Shown: one piece after another, positions 7,555 to 16,925 of the stretch | How the letters are laid out: every line of letters starts with the position of its first letter | Position numbering within the stretch: position 1 is the stretch's first letter | From: Gemmatimonadota bacterium | GTDB taxonomy: Bacteria > Gemmatimonadota > Gemmatimonadetes > Longimicrobiales > Gaopeijiaceae | Reading direction: 5' to 3' | DNA: 45,850 nucleotides | NCBI GenBank assembly: GCA_022560615.1 | Contig: JADFSR010000034.1 | Span: forward strand, 1-45,850 | Translations under genes and position numbers: made by a program | Notes under the pieces: model-generated | The model's input: the letters and a program-made list of their open reading frames with translations, nothing else | The model's database searches: none | What the model was told of the DNA's origin: nothing

Positions 7555-8103
7555 GTGACCAGAAGGAAGCTCCGCCGAGCCCACGCCGCACTACTGGCGA
7601 GCTTGGACCTCGAGATCGAGCAGGCATCCGATCCGGCCTTGTGCGAGGCATCAGCGCCGGCGGTCTCCAAGTGGAGCGTGAAGGACCACCTGGAGCATCT
7701 CTCGATCGCCAGTGGGGGAATCGTGAGTTGGATCGCGCGAGCCCGCGACGGGGATCCCGAGCTCGACACAGGCGGTGGCCCCAGCCTGGCCGGACGGATC
7801 GTCCTGCTCGTCGGTGCGTTTCCGAGAGGTCGGGGTAAAGCTCCCGAGCGCACCCTGCCCAAGGGGACGAGCGCCGCGGAGCTGGCGGCGAAGCTTCGCG
7901 GAATCAGAGAGAGGGTGCAGGGGCTAGAGGGTTCCCTCGCGCAGTTACAGGCGTCGAGCGCCACACGAAATCACATCGCGTTCGGCAACCTCAACGCGGC
8001 ACAGTGGCTGCAGTTCGCGGTGATCCACGACAACCACCATCAGAAGATCATCCGGGACGTGCTGAAGGCGAGGTCGGACCGTGGTGCTGCAGGTGCGGCT
8101 TGA
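7555..8103 (+). CDS. DinB-like / DUF1569-type protein
   Basis: A 182-residue, mostly helical protein. The pattern is WSVKDHLEHLSIA near residue 40, a long middle helix, and AVIHDNHHQKIIRDV near the C-terminus. The three separated histidines of this arrangement are the metal site of the DinB four-helix-bundle fold. Members include thiol-dependent transferases and many uncharacterised cytosolic proteins. GTG 7555 follows the upstream stop; ATG 7495 would overlap the propeller gene by 41 bases. The substrate is unknown. Confidence 0.7.
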   Translation: MTRRKLRRAHAALLASLDLEIEQASDPALCEASAPAVSKWSVKDHLEHLSIASGGIVSWIARARDGDPELDTGGGPSLAGRIVLLVGAFPRGRGKAPERTLPKGTSAAELAAKLRGIRERVQGLEGSLAQLQASSATRNHIAFGNLNAAQWLQFAVIHDNHHQKIIRDVLKARSDRGAAGAA

Positions 8104-8119
8104 CAAGCATCTGCTTGGC

Positions 8120-9337
8120 TCAAGAACCGTCGGGGAGCTCGAACCAGAACGTGCTGCCCTTCTCCACCTGGCTCATGACGCCGATGGACCCGCCGTGGGC
8201 GTCCAGCACCATCTTGCAGAACGCGAGGCCGAGTCCGGTCGGGAGTCGTACTTGTCGGGCGTCCTGCCCGACGCGACCGAACTTTTCGAAGATTTTCTCG
8301 TGATACTCCGCCGGAATCCCCTCGCCGGTATCCCGCACCTCCACGCGCGCGAATCCATCCTCTCCCTTTCGCACAACCACCCTCACCGACCCGTCATGGG
8401 GCGTGAACCAGAGCGCGTTCGCGACCAGGTTGGCGATCACACGGGTGACGAGCGGCTCGTCGTAGGCTGCCCGGACCTCTTCGTCGGACTCCACTTCTAC
8501 GTCACGATCGGGAATCAGGCCCCCGAGAGAATCGAGCGCGGCCCGCGAGGTCTCCGCGATGTCGTGGACTCGGATGTCGAGTTCCATGTCCCCCGCTTCC
8601 ATCTTACTCACGTCGAGGACCCCGTTGATCATCTGGGCAAGCATGGAGGCGTTCCAAAGCGCCCGGGCGACGTAGCGCTCGCTCTCCTCAGCGGGGGCAT
8701 CGGGATCCGTCTCCTGGGCCATCTTGAGCCACGCGATGATGCCGGTGACCGGGTTGCGTAGGTCGTGCACGATCATGTGCGTCAGGGAATCCCTGAGCGC
8801 TTCCAGCTCCTTGAGTTGCTCGTACTGCTCGCTGAGCTCGTCGCGGGCCCGGCGCAGCTCCTCCTCGAAGCGATGCCGCTCGGTGATGTCCCTGCTGATG
8901 GCGATGAGGCCGAGCAGCTCGCCCTCAAGGCTGTAGAACGGCGCCCCGAGTGTGTCGAAGAGCGCTCTTCCGCCATCCGCGGACTCCTTCCAGGACTCGC
9001 TCCGCAGCGTCTCCTGGCCGTCGAGCACCTCGCGGTCGAGCTCGCTCCGCCGGCGCGCCTCTTCTTCATCGAAGAGCTCCGCATCGGTCCTGCCCACCAC
9101 CAGGCGGGGCTCCACCCCGACGTACCTCGAGAACGCTCTGTTGCAGAGCCAATAGACGCCATCCCGGTTCTTCACTGAGATGAGGTCGGGGATCGAGTCG
9201 ATAACGGCCCGGAGCTGGGCACGCCAGCGGATGGTCTCCCCCGAGAGCCTCTGCTTCGACCGCTCCCCCTCGGAGCTTCCGTGTGTGGACGCGGAAGGGT
9301 TCCCCTCCTGGTTCTTTCCGCCCTCGGAAGCAGTCAT
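8120..9337 (-). CDS. PAS-domain sensor histidine kinase
   Basis: From ATG 9337 the 405-residue protein has a polar N-terminus, then a PAS domain at about 40-155 (IDSIPDLISVKNRDGVYWLC, ending ISRDITERHRFEE). A coiled coil lies at about 157-185. The HisKA dimerisation helix carries the phospho-acceptor His191 in MIVHDLRNPVTGI. The HATPase domain has an N-box (NLVANALWFTP, about 303-313), a G1 box DTGEG (336-340) and a G2 box GLGLAF (368-373). No membrane segment is seen, so it is probably a cytosolic sensor. No response regulator lies beside it. The upstream open frame to 9601 lacks conserved sequence; the start is not certain. Confidence 0.85.
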   Translation of the reverse strand: MTASEGGKNQEGNPSASTHGSSEGERSKQRLSGETIRWRAQLRAVIDSIPDLISVKNRDGVYWLCNRAFSRYVGVEPRLVVGRTDAELFDEEEARRRSELDREVLDGQETLRSESWKESADGGRALFDTLGAPFYSLEGELLGLIAISRDITERHRFEEELRRARDELSEQYEQLKELEALRDSLTHMIVHDLRNPVTGIIAWLKMAQETDPDAPAEESERYVARALWNASMLAQMINGVLDVSKMEAGDMELDIRVHDIAETSRAALDSLGGLIPDRDVEVESDEEVRAAYDEPLVTRVIANLVANALWFTPHDGSVRVVVRKGEDGFARVEVRDTGEGIPAEYHEKIFEKFGRVGQDARQVRLPTGLGLAFCKMVLDAHGGSIGVMSQVEKGSTFWFELPDGS

Positions 9338-9588
9338 GACATCGTGCCCGTGCCCCTCGATCGTGCCTCTGGTCGAAGCTTTTCGGCAGCGTTGAAGAAC
9401 GTCCTGGCCAGGATTCTGCATTTTTTCCAAGGGAACGCAAGCTTCGCCCCCGGACTCTCCTCGGTCTTGCGTAGCGACCTGACGGTCTGGCTCTGCGCCG
9501 TTACCGTTCTTCCCTGCCGGGTGTGGATCCGTCGGACCGCGATACGGTTGTAGCCGTGCCACCCAAGGGCGCGCATTAGGAGAAGGCC

Positions 9589-9849
9589 ATGGGTATTGCA
9601 ATGCTCTTCTTGCTGGTCCTGATCGCGGTTCTCGGATCGATGTGGAATCGCATCAGGCAGATCGAGGGCGGACGGGAAGATCGCTCGGAGCTGGGCAAGA
9701 TCTCCCAGCAGTTGGACGCCGTCCGTGATCAGCTCTTCTCGGTCGAGGATGAGATGGCAAGGTTGAACGAACGGGTCGACTTCACCGAAAAGCTGCTGGA
9801 GGCCCCGAGAGTAGAGCCTGAGAAGGACGAGCCTTCGGACACTCGCTGA
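9589..9849 (+). CDS. 86-residue membrane-anchored coiled-coil protein
   Basis: ATG 9589 is preceded by AGGAGAAGG. Residues 2-18 form one membrane helix (GIAMLFLLVLIAVLGSM). Residues 20-72 form a heptad-rich helix (LGKISQQLDAVRDQLFSVED, then RLNERVDFTEKLL), and the tail is acidic. The layout recalls phage-shock-type or envelope small proteins, but no family is recognised. It diverges from the histidine kinase. Confidence 0.65.
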   Translation: MGIAMLFLLVLIAVLGSMWNRIRQIEGGREDRSELGKISQQLDAVRDQLFSVEDEMARLNERVDFTEKLLEAPRVEPEKDEPSDTR

Positions 9850-9899
9850 CCTTGAGCGAGAGGGAAGGCGCTGCCAGATAGATCTGTGGCGGGGTGTTC

Positions 9900-10115
9900 T
9901 CAGTCGTCGGCTTCGAACTTGAAGGAGACCTTGACCTTCGCGCGGTAGCTCTGAACGGCACCGTCCTTGAGCACCATGTCCAGCTCCGAGACCTCCGCCA
10001 CACGCAGGTCCCGCAGCGACTCGGAGGCACGCTGGACGGCTGCTGCCGCAGCCTTCTCCCACGATTCAGTAGAGGTTCCTACTAGCTCGATCACTTTGTA
10101 CACGCTTTCAGCCAT
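9900..10115 (-). CDS. dodecin family protein
   Basis: A 71-residue protein starting MAESVYKVIELVGTSTESWE, followed by DLRVAEVSELDMVLKDG and YRAKVKVSFKFE. This is the complete dodecin fold, a small cytosolic dodecamer that stores riboflavin, FMN or coenzyme A. The tryptophan that stacks on flavin in dodecins is present in the SWEKA helix. ATG 10115 has a clear GGAGGAG site eight bases upstream; longer frames to 10286 lack conserved residues. It converges on the coiled-coil protein gene and is otherwise solitary. Confidence 0.9.
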   Translation of the reverse strand: MAESVYKVIELVGTSTESWEKAAAAAVQRASESLRDLRVAEVSELDMVLKDGAVQSYRAKVKVSFKFEADD

Positions 10116-10490
10116 CTTTTTTCTCCTCCCCGGCCGTGTGGCCGACACGTAGGAAGATGAAGAGCATCTCCCACATGCCGAATCCACCGAATGAGCCATC
10201 CATCCGTCACGATGACGCTGGGCACCCCGAGACGCAAGCCGAGAGCTACTCCCCGACCCGATCCGCCTCCACCTCGAATTCCTCATGCTCGCGCATCATC
10301 TCAGTCGTGGGCGTCACGAGCAGAGTGGACATGAGGAATGCGGCCTAGCTGCTCTGCCGGTCCCGCCGAGAGACCGCGTGGCGCGTAGTACATAGCCCCC
10401 GTATCGTGCGGTACCGGTAAGGCTGCCAAAGCCGTACGAATCTATGTGGTGGCGTCTCAGGCCCGTGCTCTGGAAAAGAGGAGGGATACG
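10116..10490. other. intergenic region between dodecin and propeller gene
   Basis: A 375-base gap with no convincing gene. Promoters for the divergent flanking genes are expected here. AGGAGGG at 10479-10485 is the ribosome-binding site of the downstream gene. No structured RNA is recognised. Confidence 0.4.
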
Positions 10491-11588
10491 ATGATGACAT
10501 GTCCAATCCGAACACTGTTCGGGCTGACTGTGGCTGTCGTCGCTCTCGCGATCACCGGCGGCTCGGCGACGGCGCAGGCGGGGTCCGAACCGACGAATGA
10601 CCTACCGAATCCCTACCAGTCGATCGATGGCTGGGCCAAGATGCCGATCGGTCGACATTGGGGGGCGACGAGTTCTATCGACGTCGACCCGGACGGCAAG
10701 TCGATCTGGGTCGCCGAACGTTGTGGGTCCGACTCCCTCAATCGGAACTATTCACCGAGAAGCTGTGCTGACTCAGAGCTGCCGGTCGTCCTCAAGTTCA
10801 ACCCCGACGGCATCCTGGTCAGGAGCTTCGGCGGTGGCCTGTTCGCGCTTCCCCACGGTTTCCACGTGGACCGGGATGGTAACGTCTGGGTGACAGACGC
10901 TCCGTTCGTACTGGGGGTGGGTGGAGCTGTCAGCAAAGGGCATCAGGTCATCAAATTCAGTCCGGACGGTGAGATCCTCCTGCGACTTGGCGTGCCCGGA
11001 GAGACCGGGAACGACGAGCGCCACTTCAATATGCCGTCTGACGTGATCACGGCTCCCAACGGAGACATCTTCGTTGCCGATGGTCATGGTGGGAACAGCA
11101 ACGCCCGGATCGTCAAGTTCGCGCCCGACGGTACCTTCATCATGGCGTGGGGGGAGCAAGGATCGGGGCCGGGTCAGTTCAACGCGCCGCACGGGCTGGC
11201 CATGGACTCGCAGGGGCGGCTGTTCGTGGCCGACCGCGGCAACAGTCGGATCCAGATCTTTGACCAGGATGGGAACTTCATCGACGAGTGGTATCAGTTC
11301 AGCCGGTTGAGCGGGATCTATATCGACCAGAACGACATCCTGTATGGAGTCGATTCCGAGTCGAATCGTCTTCGAGGTCGCGGTGAGTGGAAGCGCGGGA
11401 TTCGCATCGGCAGCGCCCGGACCGGCGAGGTGACGGCGTTCATTCCCGACCCGGCCGATGCGAACGATGGGCCACTCTCAGCTAGCAGCGGCGGTGAAGG
11501 TGTGGTCGCGGACGTCGATGGCGTGATCTATAGCGCCGAGGTTGGACCGCGGGCAGTGAAGCGCTACGTCAACTACATCGATCCCTGA
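10491..11588 (+). CDS. NHL-type beta-propeller exported protein (paralogue 1)
   Basis: A 365-residue exported protein with a signal peptide ending near ITGGSATAQA and a six-bladed NHL propeller. Typical blades are VLKFNPDGILVRSFGGGLFA, then GHQVIKFSPDGEILLRLG, GPGQFNAPHGLAMDSQGRLF and ADRGNSRIQIFDQDGNFIDE. The fold is that of NHL and peptidyl-alpha-hydroxyglycine-lyase-like proteins. An enzymatic role cannot be read from the sequence. ATG 10491 is set by AGGAGGG; ATG 10494 is equally possible. It shares layout and wording with the proteins at 13235 and 20358, which implies duplication. Confidence 0.8.
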   Translation: MMTCPIRTLFGLTVAVVALAITGGSATAQAGSEPTNDLPNPYQSIDGWAKMPIGRHWGATSSIDVDPDGKSIWVAERCGSDSLNRNYSPRSCADSELPVVLKFNPDGILVRSFGGGLFALPHGFHVDRDGNVWVTDAPFVLGVGGAVSKGHQVIKFSPDGEILLRLGVPGETGNDERHFNMPSDVITAPNGDIFVADGHGGNSNARIVKFAPDGTFIMAWGEQGSGPGQFNAPHGLAMDSQGRLFVADRGNSRIQIFDQDGNFIDEWYQFSRLSGIYIDQNDILYGVDSESNRLRGRGEWKRGIRIGSARTGEVTAFIPDPADANDGPLSASSGGEGVVADVDGVIYSAEVGPRAVKRYVNYIDP

Positions 11589-11643
11589 AGCGGGGGGCGC
11601 GGTTGGGAATCATCTCGATCCACCTGACACCGAGGAGGGCACC

Positions 11644-13125
11644 GTGAGGGGCTCCGTCACACGCATCCTGATTACGCTCGTCGCCTTTTCCACCGTAGGC
11701 CCCGAGCTCACTGTCGCGCAATCCTCCTCCTCGGCCGTTGCGCGCCTCTCCCTGGCCGGGCCCGCCAAGCGCTACTGCTCCGGTATTTGGGTCTCCGAGC
11801 GGGAGCGGCACGAAGCGCTGTACAACAGCGTCCTGCTGGGCGAAGAGCTGGTGGAGGGATACGAGAGCGGTCGCCTCGACTTCGCGATCGACGACGAGCG
11901 CCGGATCGTCATGGCCTCTCGAGACGGCGTTTCGGCCAGCGCGCGTCACTTCGGCGACCAGGGCTGCGTGATTCTGCGGCCGGAGACGGACAAGCCGCTC
12001 TTCACGCCGCGGAGGGTCGTGAGCACCCTGCCCGACGCGGCGTCGACGCCGTGGCCGATGGGTGACGAGCTGCCCGACACGCCGCTGCCGCCGGATGTCG
12101 ATGCAGCCCTCCTCGACCAGGCCGCGCGCACCTTTTTCTCGAACGATCTGGACCGCCGGGCAGCGTTCATCGTCGTCCATCGAGGTCGGATCGTGAAGGA
12201 GGAGTACGGCTCGGGCGCCCACGCGGACATGCAGCTCGAGAGCTGGTCGATGGGGAAGAGCATGACGGCCACCTTCATCGGCCGCCTGATCCAGAAGGGT
12301 CGTCTGGACCTGTGGCAGCGCGCGCCGGTGCCGGAGTGGCAACACTCCCCCGACGACCCTCGCGCCGAGATCCGGATCGCCGATCTCCTTCGCATGTCGA
12401 GTGGGCTGAGGTTCAGCGGCGGCGGATCGACGCCCGAGCAGATGGCTGCGTCCTACATCCCCGGGCAAGCGGATCACGGACTCGGATACTCCGCCCCGAT
12501 CGACGTCTTCCGGTTTTCGGCCAGCCGCGATGCCGAGCATCCGCCCAACACGGTCGGACGATACCGGAACTCCGATCCGTGGACACTGGGATACATCGTT
12601 CGCCGCACCGTCGAGAACGAGCTCGGTGAGGAGTATCTGACGTGGCCCCAACGCGAGGTCTTCGACAAGATCGGGATCCGCCGCTTCGTGATGGAGACCG
12701 ACATCTACGGCAACTTCATCTTGACCGGCTACAACTACGGCACCGCGCGCGATTGGGCGCGGCTCGGGCTTCTCTACGTCCAGCGCGGAATGTGGAACGG
12801 AGAGCGGCTGCTACCCGAGGACTTCGTGGATTTCGTCCAGACTCCCGCCCCGGCCTGGGCCGAGCCCGTCTATGGCGGCCTCTTCTGGCTCAACACGGCG
12901 GACGAGACGGGACGGGGACGCCGCATCCCCACTCTGCCGCCCGACACCTACAACGCGGCGGGCGCGGGCGACCAGCGCACCTATATCATCCCGTCGCGCG
13001 ACCTGGTCATCGTGGTGATGAGCCACCGCGCCGGCGGCAACCTGGCTCGGGACCGAAGGACCCGGGAGTTCGAGGCGCTTGGCCTGGCCGTGAAGGCCGT
13101 GGACCCGACCTGGAGCTGGAACTAG
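11644..13125 (+). CDS. exported serine hydrolase, class C beta-lactamase / NylB-like
   Basis: A 493-residue exported protein using GTG 11644 after GAGGAGG. A leader of about 25 residues is followed by an unassigned domain (to about 150), then a beta-lactamase-type serine hydrolase. The nucleophile motif is SMGK (Ser202-Lys205), the Tyr motif is YRN (307-309), and a late AAGAGDQ loop corresponds to the gly-rich loop of NylB-like esterases and amidases. It is more likely a carboxylesterase or amidohydrolase than a resistance enzyme. It lies 55 bases after propeller paralogue 1 and before paralogue 2, so co-transcription is plausible. Confidence 0.85.
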   Translation: MRGSVTRILITLVAFSTVGPELTVAQSSSSAVARLSLAGPAKRYCSGIWVSERERHEALYNSVLLGEELVEGYESGRLDFAIDDERRIVMASRDGVSASARHFGDQGCVILRPETDKPLFTPRRVVSTLPDAASTPWPMGDELPDTPLPPDVDAALLDQAARTFFSNDLDRRAAFIVVHRGRIVKEEYGSGAHADMQLESWSMGKSMTATFIGRLIQKGRLDLWQRAPVPEWQHSPDDPRAEIRIADLLRMSSGLRFSGGGSTPEQMAASYIPGQADHGLGYSAPIDVFRFSASRDAEHPPNTVGRYRNSDPWTLGYIVRRTVENELGEEYLTWPQREVFDKIGIRRFVMETDIYGNFILTGYNYGTARDWARLGLLYVQRGMWNGERLLPEDFVDFVQTPAPAWAEPVYGGLFWLNTADETGRGRRIPTLPPDTYNAAGAGDQRTYIIPSRDLVIVVMSHRAGGNLARDRRTREFEALGLAVKAVDPTWSWN

Positions 13126-13234
13126 CACTAGCGGTCTTCAGTCGTGGCGGGCGAGCGTGAGGGTCGCGCACTGCGCGCGCGGCGGGCACATTGCTCGCAG
13201 CACAGAATCGCGAACCAGCGAGAGAGGAGGCATC

Positions 13235-14371
13235 ATGAAACTGGCGCGCATGGGCGTAGCCTTCGCCCTCGCTTTGTTGGCGGCGCTTCCGGCTTGCGTA
13301 ATCGAGAACCAGGCTGCGCCGCAATCGGGATCGCAAGGAGCGATCGAGAAGGGTGGGGACGATCGGACCGGAGAATACGAGGCCGTGGAAAACTGGTGGA
13401 AGCCGGCGCCAGACCACGCAGGGCCGTGGAGCTGGGGGCAGGTGTCGGGCGTCGCAGTCGACAACCCCAACCGGATCATCGTGGCGGTGTGGGGGGACCG
13501 GGACGCGCAGGGGCGGGAGCGGGAGGGGAGCACGAACTACCTGGTGGTCGTCGATCGGAACGGAAACATCATTGAGAACTGGACGCAGTGGGACTCGATC
13601 TTCAACAAACCCCACCAGGTCTACATCAGCCCTTACGATCCGGAGCGCCACGTTTGGGTCGTCGAGCGAGGTGGCGGCAAGGGGGTCAACATGCAGATCC
13701 TCAAGTTCACCAATGACGGAAGCGAGTTGGTGATGCGGCTCGTCGACCCCGACCACCCGACGACCCGGGCAGAGGCACGGGCAAATCCGAACCCGGGTCC
13801 GTTCACGTACGGCGACCCGGCGGTGCTCGCCTTCCTCCCGGATGGCAGCTTCTTGGTCGGCGACGGTTACTGGAACTCCCGTATCATCAAGTACAATGCG
13901 GACGGCGAGTACCTGATGGAGTGGGGCGAGCTCGGGAGCGGCCCTGGACAGTTCGACCTGGTGCACGGCCTCGCCGTGGACCGGGATCGCCGCGTCTACG
14001 TCGGCGACCGCACGAACAACCGCATCCAGATCTTTACGGAGGACGGTGAGTTCATCGAGGAATGGCCCGACGTGTCTGATCCCGTGGGCGTCTTCATCGA
14101 TGAGAACGACGGGGTCTGGGTGATCTCCGCGAGACTGAACCGGATTCTCAAGTACAGCCGCGACGGCGTGCTCCAGTACTACTGGGGCGCATTCGGAGGG
14201 ACGAGGGGTGGCTTTGCGGGTGGCTTGTCGCGTCCGCACCAGCTCGACGTGGACCAGGACGGCAACGTCTATATCGCCAGCTGGGACGGCGGATGGTTGG
14301 ACAAGTTCGTTCCGAGGCCGGATGCCGATCCAAGCAAGCTCATCGGCAGGTCGCTTGTGCTCGCGAACTAG
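13235..14371 (+). CDS. NHL-type beta-propeller lipoprotein (paralogue 2)
   Basis: ATG 13235 follows GAGAGGAGG. The leader (FALALLAALPACVIENQ) has a lipobox-like cysteine near residue 21, so the 378-residue protein is probably a lipoprotein. NHL blades include NYLVVVDRNGNIIENW, then GSGPGQFDLVHGLAVDRDRR, NNRIQIFTEDGEFIEEW and DVDQDGNVYIASWDGGW. Two blades are spaced by a longer insert (VDPDHPTTRAEARANPNPGP region). Catalytic function is not assigned. It precedes the cytochrome operon by 135 bases. Confidence 0.8.
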   Translation: MKLARMGVAFALALLAALPACVIENQAAPQSGSQGAIEKGGDDRTGEYEAVENWWKPAPDHAGPWSWGQVSGVAVDNPNRIIVAVWGDRDAQGREREGSTNYLVVVDRNGNIIENWTQWDSIFNKPHQVYISPYDPERHVWVVERGGGKGVNMQILKFTNDGSELVMRLVDPDHPTTRAEARANPNPGPFTYGDPAVLAFLPDGSFLVGDGYWNSRIIKYNADGEYLMEWGELGSGPGQFDLVHGLAVDRDRRVYVGDRTNNRIQIFTEDGEFIEEWPDVSDPVGVFIDENDGVWVISARLNRILKYSRDGVLQYYWGAFGGTRGGFAGGLSRPHQLDVDQDGNVYIASWDGGWLDKFVPRPDADPSKLIGRSLVLAN

Positions 14372-14506
14372 GTGACTCGCGCCCGGCCCGAGCGACGAAC
14401 TGTGTGGCCGTCCGCCACCCCGCCTCCTACATTGCTCATCTGAGTTCCATCATGCGGCGGGGATGGTACGGCTGCGCCTGAAGCCTGCATCCTCCGGGGA
14501 TGAAGC

Positions 14507-16921
14507 ATGAAGACAATCGCTGCTGGTGCCGCCTTGTTGGGGGTATGGCTTGCGGCGGGGAGCCACCCCGCCGGGACCGGCACGCCCTGGCTCGAAGCAG
14601 GAACCGTGTCCTTGCTTCCCGATGCCCCCCCCCGAACGCCCACCGAGGTGATCCAGCAGTATTGCGTCCGCTGCCACAATGAGCGCAGGCTGGCGGGGAA
14701 CCTGACGCTGGAGACATTCGTGGTCGAGGGTGCTGACGCGCGGGCCGAAACCGCTGAGAAGATGATCCTGAAGCTCCGCGCCGGGATGATGCCGCCGCCC
14801 GGGGCCCGGCGGCCGGCGGGCGACACGCTCCGGACACTCGTGGAGACGCTCGAGGCGGTCATCGACGAAGCGGCCCTGACCGATTCCAATCCCGGCGGGC
14901 GACGGTTCCAGAGACTCAACCGGGCCGAGTACCAACGCGTGATCCGTGACCTGCTGGCGCTCGACGTGGACGCCGGCCGCTGGCTTCCCCCAGACACCTA
15001 CCTGGGCAGCTTCGACAACCTGTCTGCCGCACAGGGGCTCTCGCCTACGCTGCTCGAGGCATACATGAGGGCGGCCACGGAGATCAGCCGTCTGGCTGTC
15101 GGCGTTCCGGACGCCGTCTCGTCCTCGACGAAGTACACGAGTCCGATCGAGGTCTCGCAGCACGCGTGGGACCAGCTCGAAGGCGCCCCCTACGGGACGC
15201 GTGGCGGAATCGTCGTCACGCACGACTTCCCGGCCGACGGCTCGTACGTATTCCAGGTGGAGACGCTCTTCGGCAGGGGCACGTCCTTCGAGGATATCGA
15301 TCTTTCGATCGACGGCGAAGGCGTGGCGCTGCTGGCCCTCGAGCACAACGGTGGCAGGAGCGTTCCGATCCGGACGGAGCCGATCGTCGTCGCTGCGGGT
15401 CAGCACCGGGTAGTGGCGGCGTTCGTCCGTAAGATCGATGGGCCCTACGAGGATCGGCTGAGTCCCTTCGATTGGTCGTTCGTCGGGGGCGAAGACTCGC
15501 AGGCTTGGGCCAACTACGGGATCACTGCGCTGCCTCACCTCGCCGACCTCATGATCACGGGGCCGGTCCGTGCCACAGGGGTGGTCTCCGAGACGCCGAG
15601 TCGCCGTGAGGTCTTCACATGCATGCCCACGACGTCCGCTGAGGAGCGTCCCTGCGCCGAATCGATCGTGGCGCGTCTCCTGCGCGAAGCGTACAGGCGA
15701 CCGGTCACCGCCGCGGATATCGCAGGTCCGATGTCGTTCTTCGATCGCGGCGCCGCGGAAGGGGGATTCGAGATCGGGGTCCGAACCGCGCTTCAGGCGA
15801 TCCTGGCGAGTCCTTCGTTTCTCTTCCGCCTGGAACGGGAACCGGCGGACATCGGAGAGGGCGAGAGCTATCGCCTGCGCGATCTCGACCTGGCAACCCG
15901 CGTGTCCTTCTTCCTTTGGGCCACGGGACCGGACGAGGAGCTGCTGGGGCTCGCGGCCGAGGGGCGACTCCTGGACCCCGGAGTTCTGGAACAGCAGGTC
16001 GGGCGCATGTTGGCAGACCCCCGGGCGGAGGCGCTCGCCACCCGCTTCGCGCATCAGTGGCTGCGACTACAAGACGCGGCGAAGAATCAGCCCGAGCCTT
16101 TCTTCTATCCGGACTTCACCGGCCAGCTCCGCGCTGATATGGTGCGGGAGACGGAGCTCTTCTTCGGCCACCTCGTTCGCGAGAACCTGAGCTTCCTCGA
16201 GCTCATCGACGCGGACTACAGCTTCATGAACGAGCGTCTGGCTCGGCACTACGGCATCCCGGGGGTGTCCGGCAACGAGTTCAGACGGGTGCCCTACCCG
16301 GACGACGCCCGCCGGGGTGTGTTGGGCCACGGCAGCGTGCTGCTGCTTACCTCCATGTCCGACCGAACCTCTCCCGTGCTTCGCGGAAAGTGGGTGATGG
16401 AGGTACTCATGGGAACGCCGCCGCCGCCGCCGCCGCCCAACGTCCCGGCCTTCGATCAGACGGAAAGCGTAGCGGACGGGCGTCGTCTGACCACCCGCGA
16501 GCGCATGGAGCGGCACCGAGCCGACCCGACGTGTAACTCGTGCCACCGCTTGATGGACCCCATCGGCTTGGCACTCGACAACTTCGACGTGACAGGCCGG
16601 TGGCGGCAGCGCGAGAACATGATGCCGCTCGATACACGAGGCACGTATTACGACGGCACTCCCGTGAGCAAGCTGAGCGAGCTCACCGAGGTCCTGCTCG
16701 GGCGTCCGATCCCGCTCGTGCGCAACTTCGCCACCAACCTGCTGGCGTACGCCATGGGCCGGCGGGTGGAGTACTACGACCAGCCGGCGATCCGGGCGAT
16801 CGTGAGAGATGCGGAGGCGGACGACTATCGAATGTCGTCCTTCATCCTGGGCGTCGTGAGAAGTGATCCGTTCCAGATGAGGCGATCGCAGGTGACCACC
16901 GACGCCGAGAAGGGGATGTAG
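14507..16921 (+). CDS. DUF1592-type exported cytochrome c protein
   Basis: An 804-residue exported protein with the planctomycete-type arrangement. The N-terminal leader is followed by a PSCyt1-like haem site CVRCH at residues 53-57 (RCHNERRLAGNLTLE). DUF1587 starts near residue 128 (RRFQRLNRAEYQRVIRDLL), then come DUF1595 and DUF1592 (about 390-590). DUF1588 has PPPPPPPNVPAF and a second CxxCH (CNSCH, 676-680), and DUF1585 is at the C-terminus. The two haem sites imply electron transfer outside the cytoplasm. The electron donor is unknown. It is followed after 4 bases by the DUF1552 gene, the usual partner of this family. Confidence 0.9.
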   Translation: MKTIAAGAALLGVWLAAGSHPAGTGTPWLEAGTVSLLPDAPPRTPTEVIQQYCVRCHNERRLAGNLTLETFVVEGADARAETAEKMILKLRAGMMPPPGARRPAGDTLRTLVETLEAVIDEAALTDSNPGGRRFQRLNRAEYQRVIRDLLALDVDAGRWLPPDTYLGSFDNLSAAQGLSPTLLEAYMRAATEISRLAVGVPDAVSSSTKYTSPIEVSQHAWDQLEGAPYGTRGGIVVTHDFPADGSYVFQVETLFGRGTSFEDIDLSIDGEGVALLALEHNGGRSVPIRTEPIVVAAGQHRVVAAFVRKIDGPYEDRLSPFDWSFVGGEDSQAWANYGITALPHLADLMITGPVRATGVVSETPSRREVFTCMPTTSAEERPCAESIVARLLREAYRRPVTAADIAGPMSFFDRGAAEGGFEIGVRTALQAILASPSFLFRLEREPADIGEGESYRLRDLDLATRVSFFLWATGPDEELLGLAAEGRLLDPGVLEQQVGRMLADPRAEALATRFAHQWLRLQDAAKNQPEPFFYPDFTGQLRADMVRETELFFGHLVRENLSFLELIDADYSFMNERLARHYGIPGVSGNEFRRVPYPDDARRGVLGHGSVLLLTSMSDRTSPVLRGKWVMEVLMGTPPPPPPPNVPAFDQTESVADGRRLTTRERMERHRADPTCNSCHRLMDPIGLALDNFDVTGRWRQRENMMPLDTRGTYYDGTPVSKLSELTEVLLGRPIPLVRNFATNLLAYAMGRRVEYYDQPAIRAIVRDAEADDYRMSSFILGVVRSDPFQMRRSQVTTDAEKGM

Positions 16922-16925
16922 AGCA

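Noticed and set aside
11569-12651. 360-codon minus-strand open frame
   Set aside because: Antisense to the serine hydrolase, whose catalytic motifs are on the plus strand.
14450-16054. 534-codon minus-strand open frame
   Set aside because: Shadow of the DUF1592 cytochrome gene, with no recognisable motif and no start signal.
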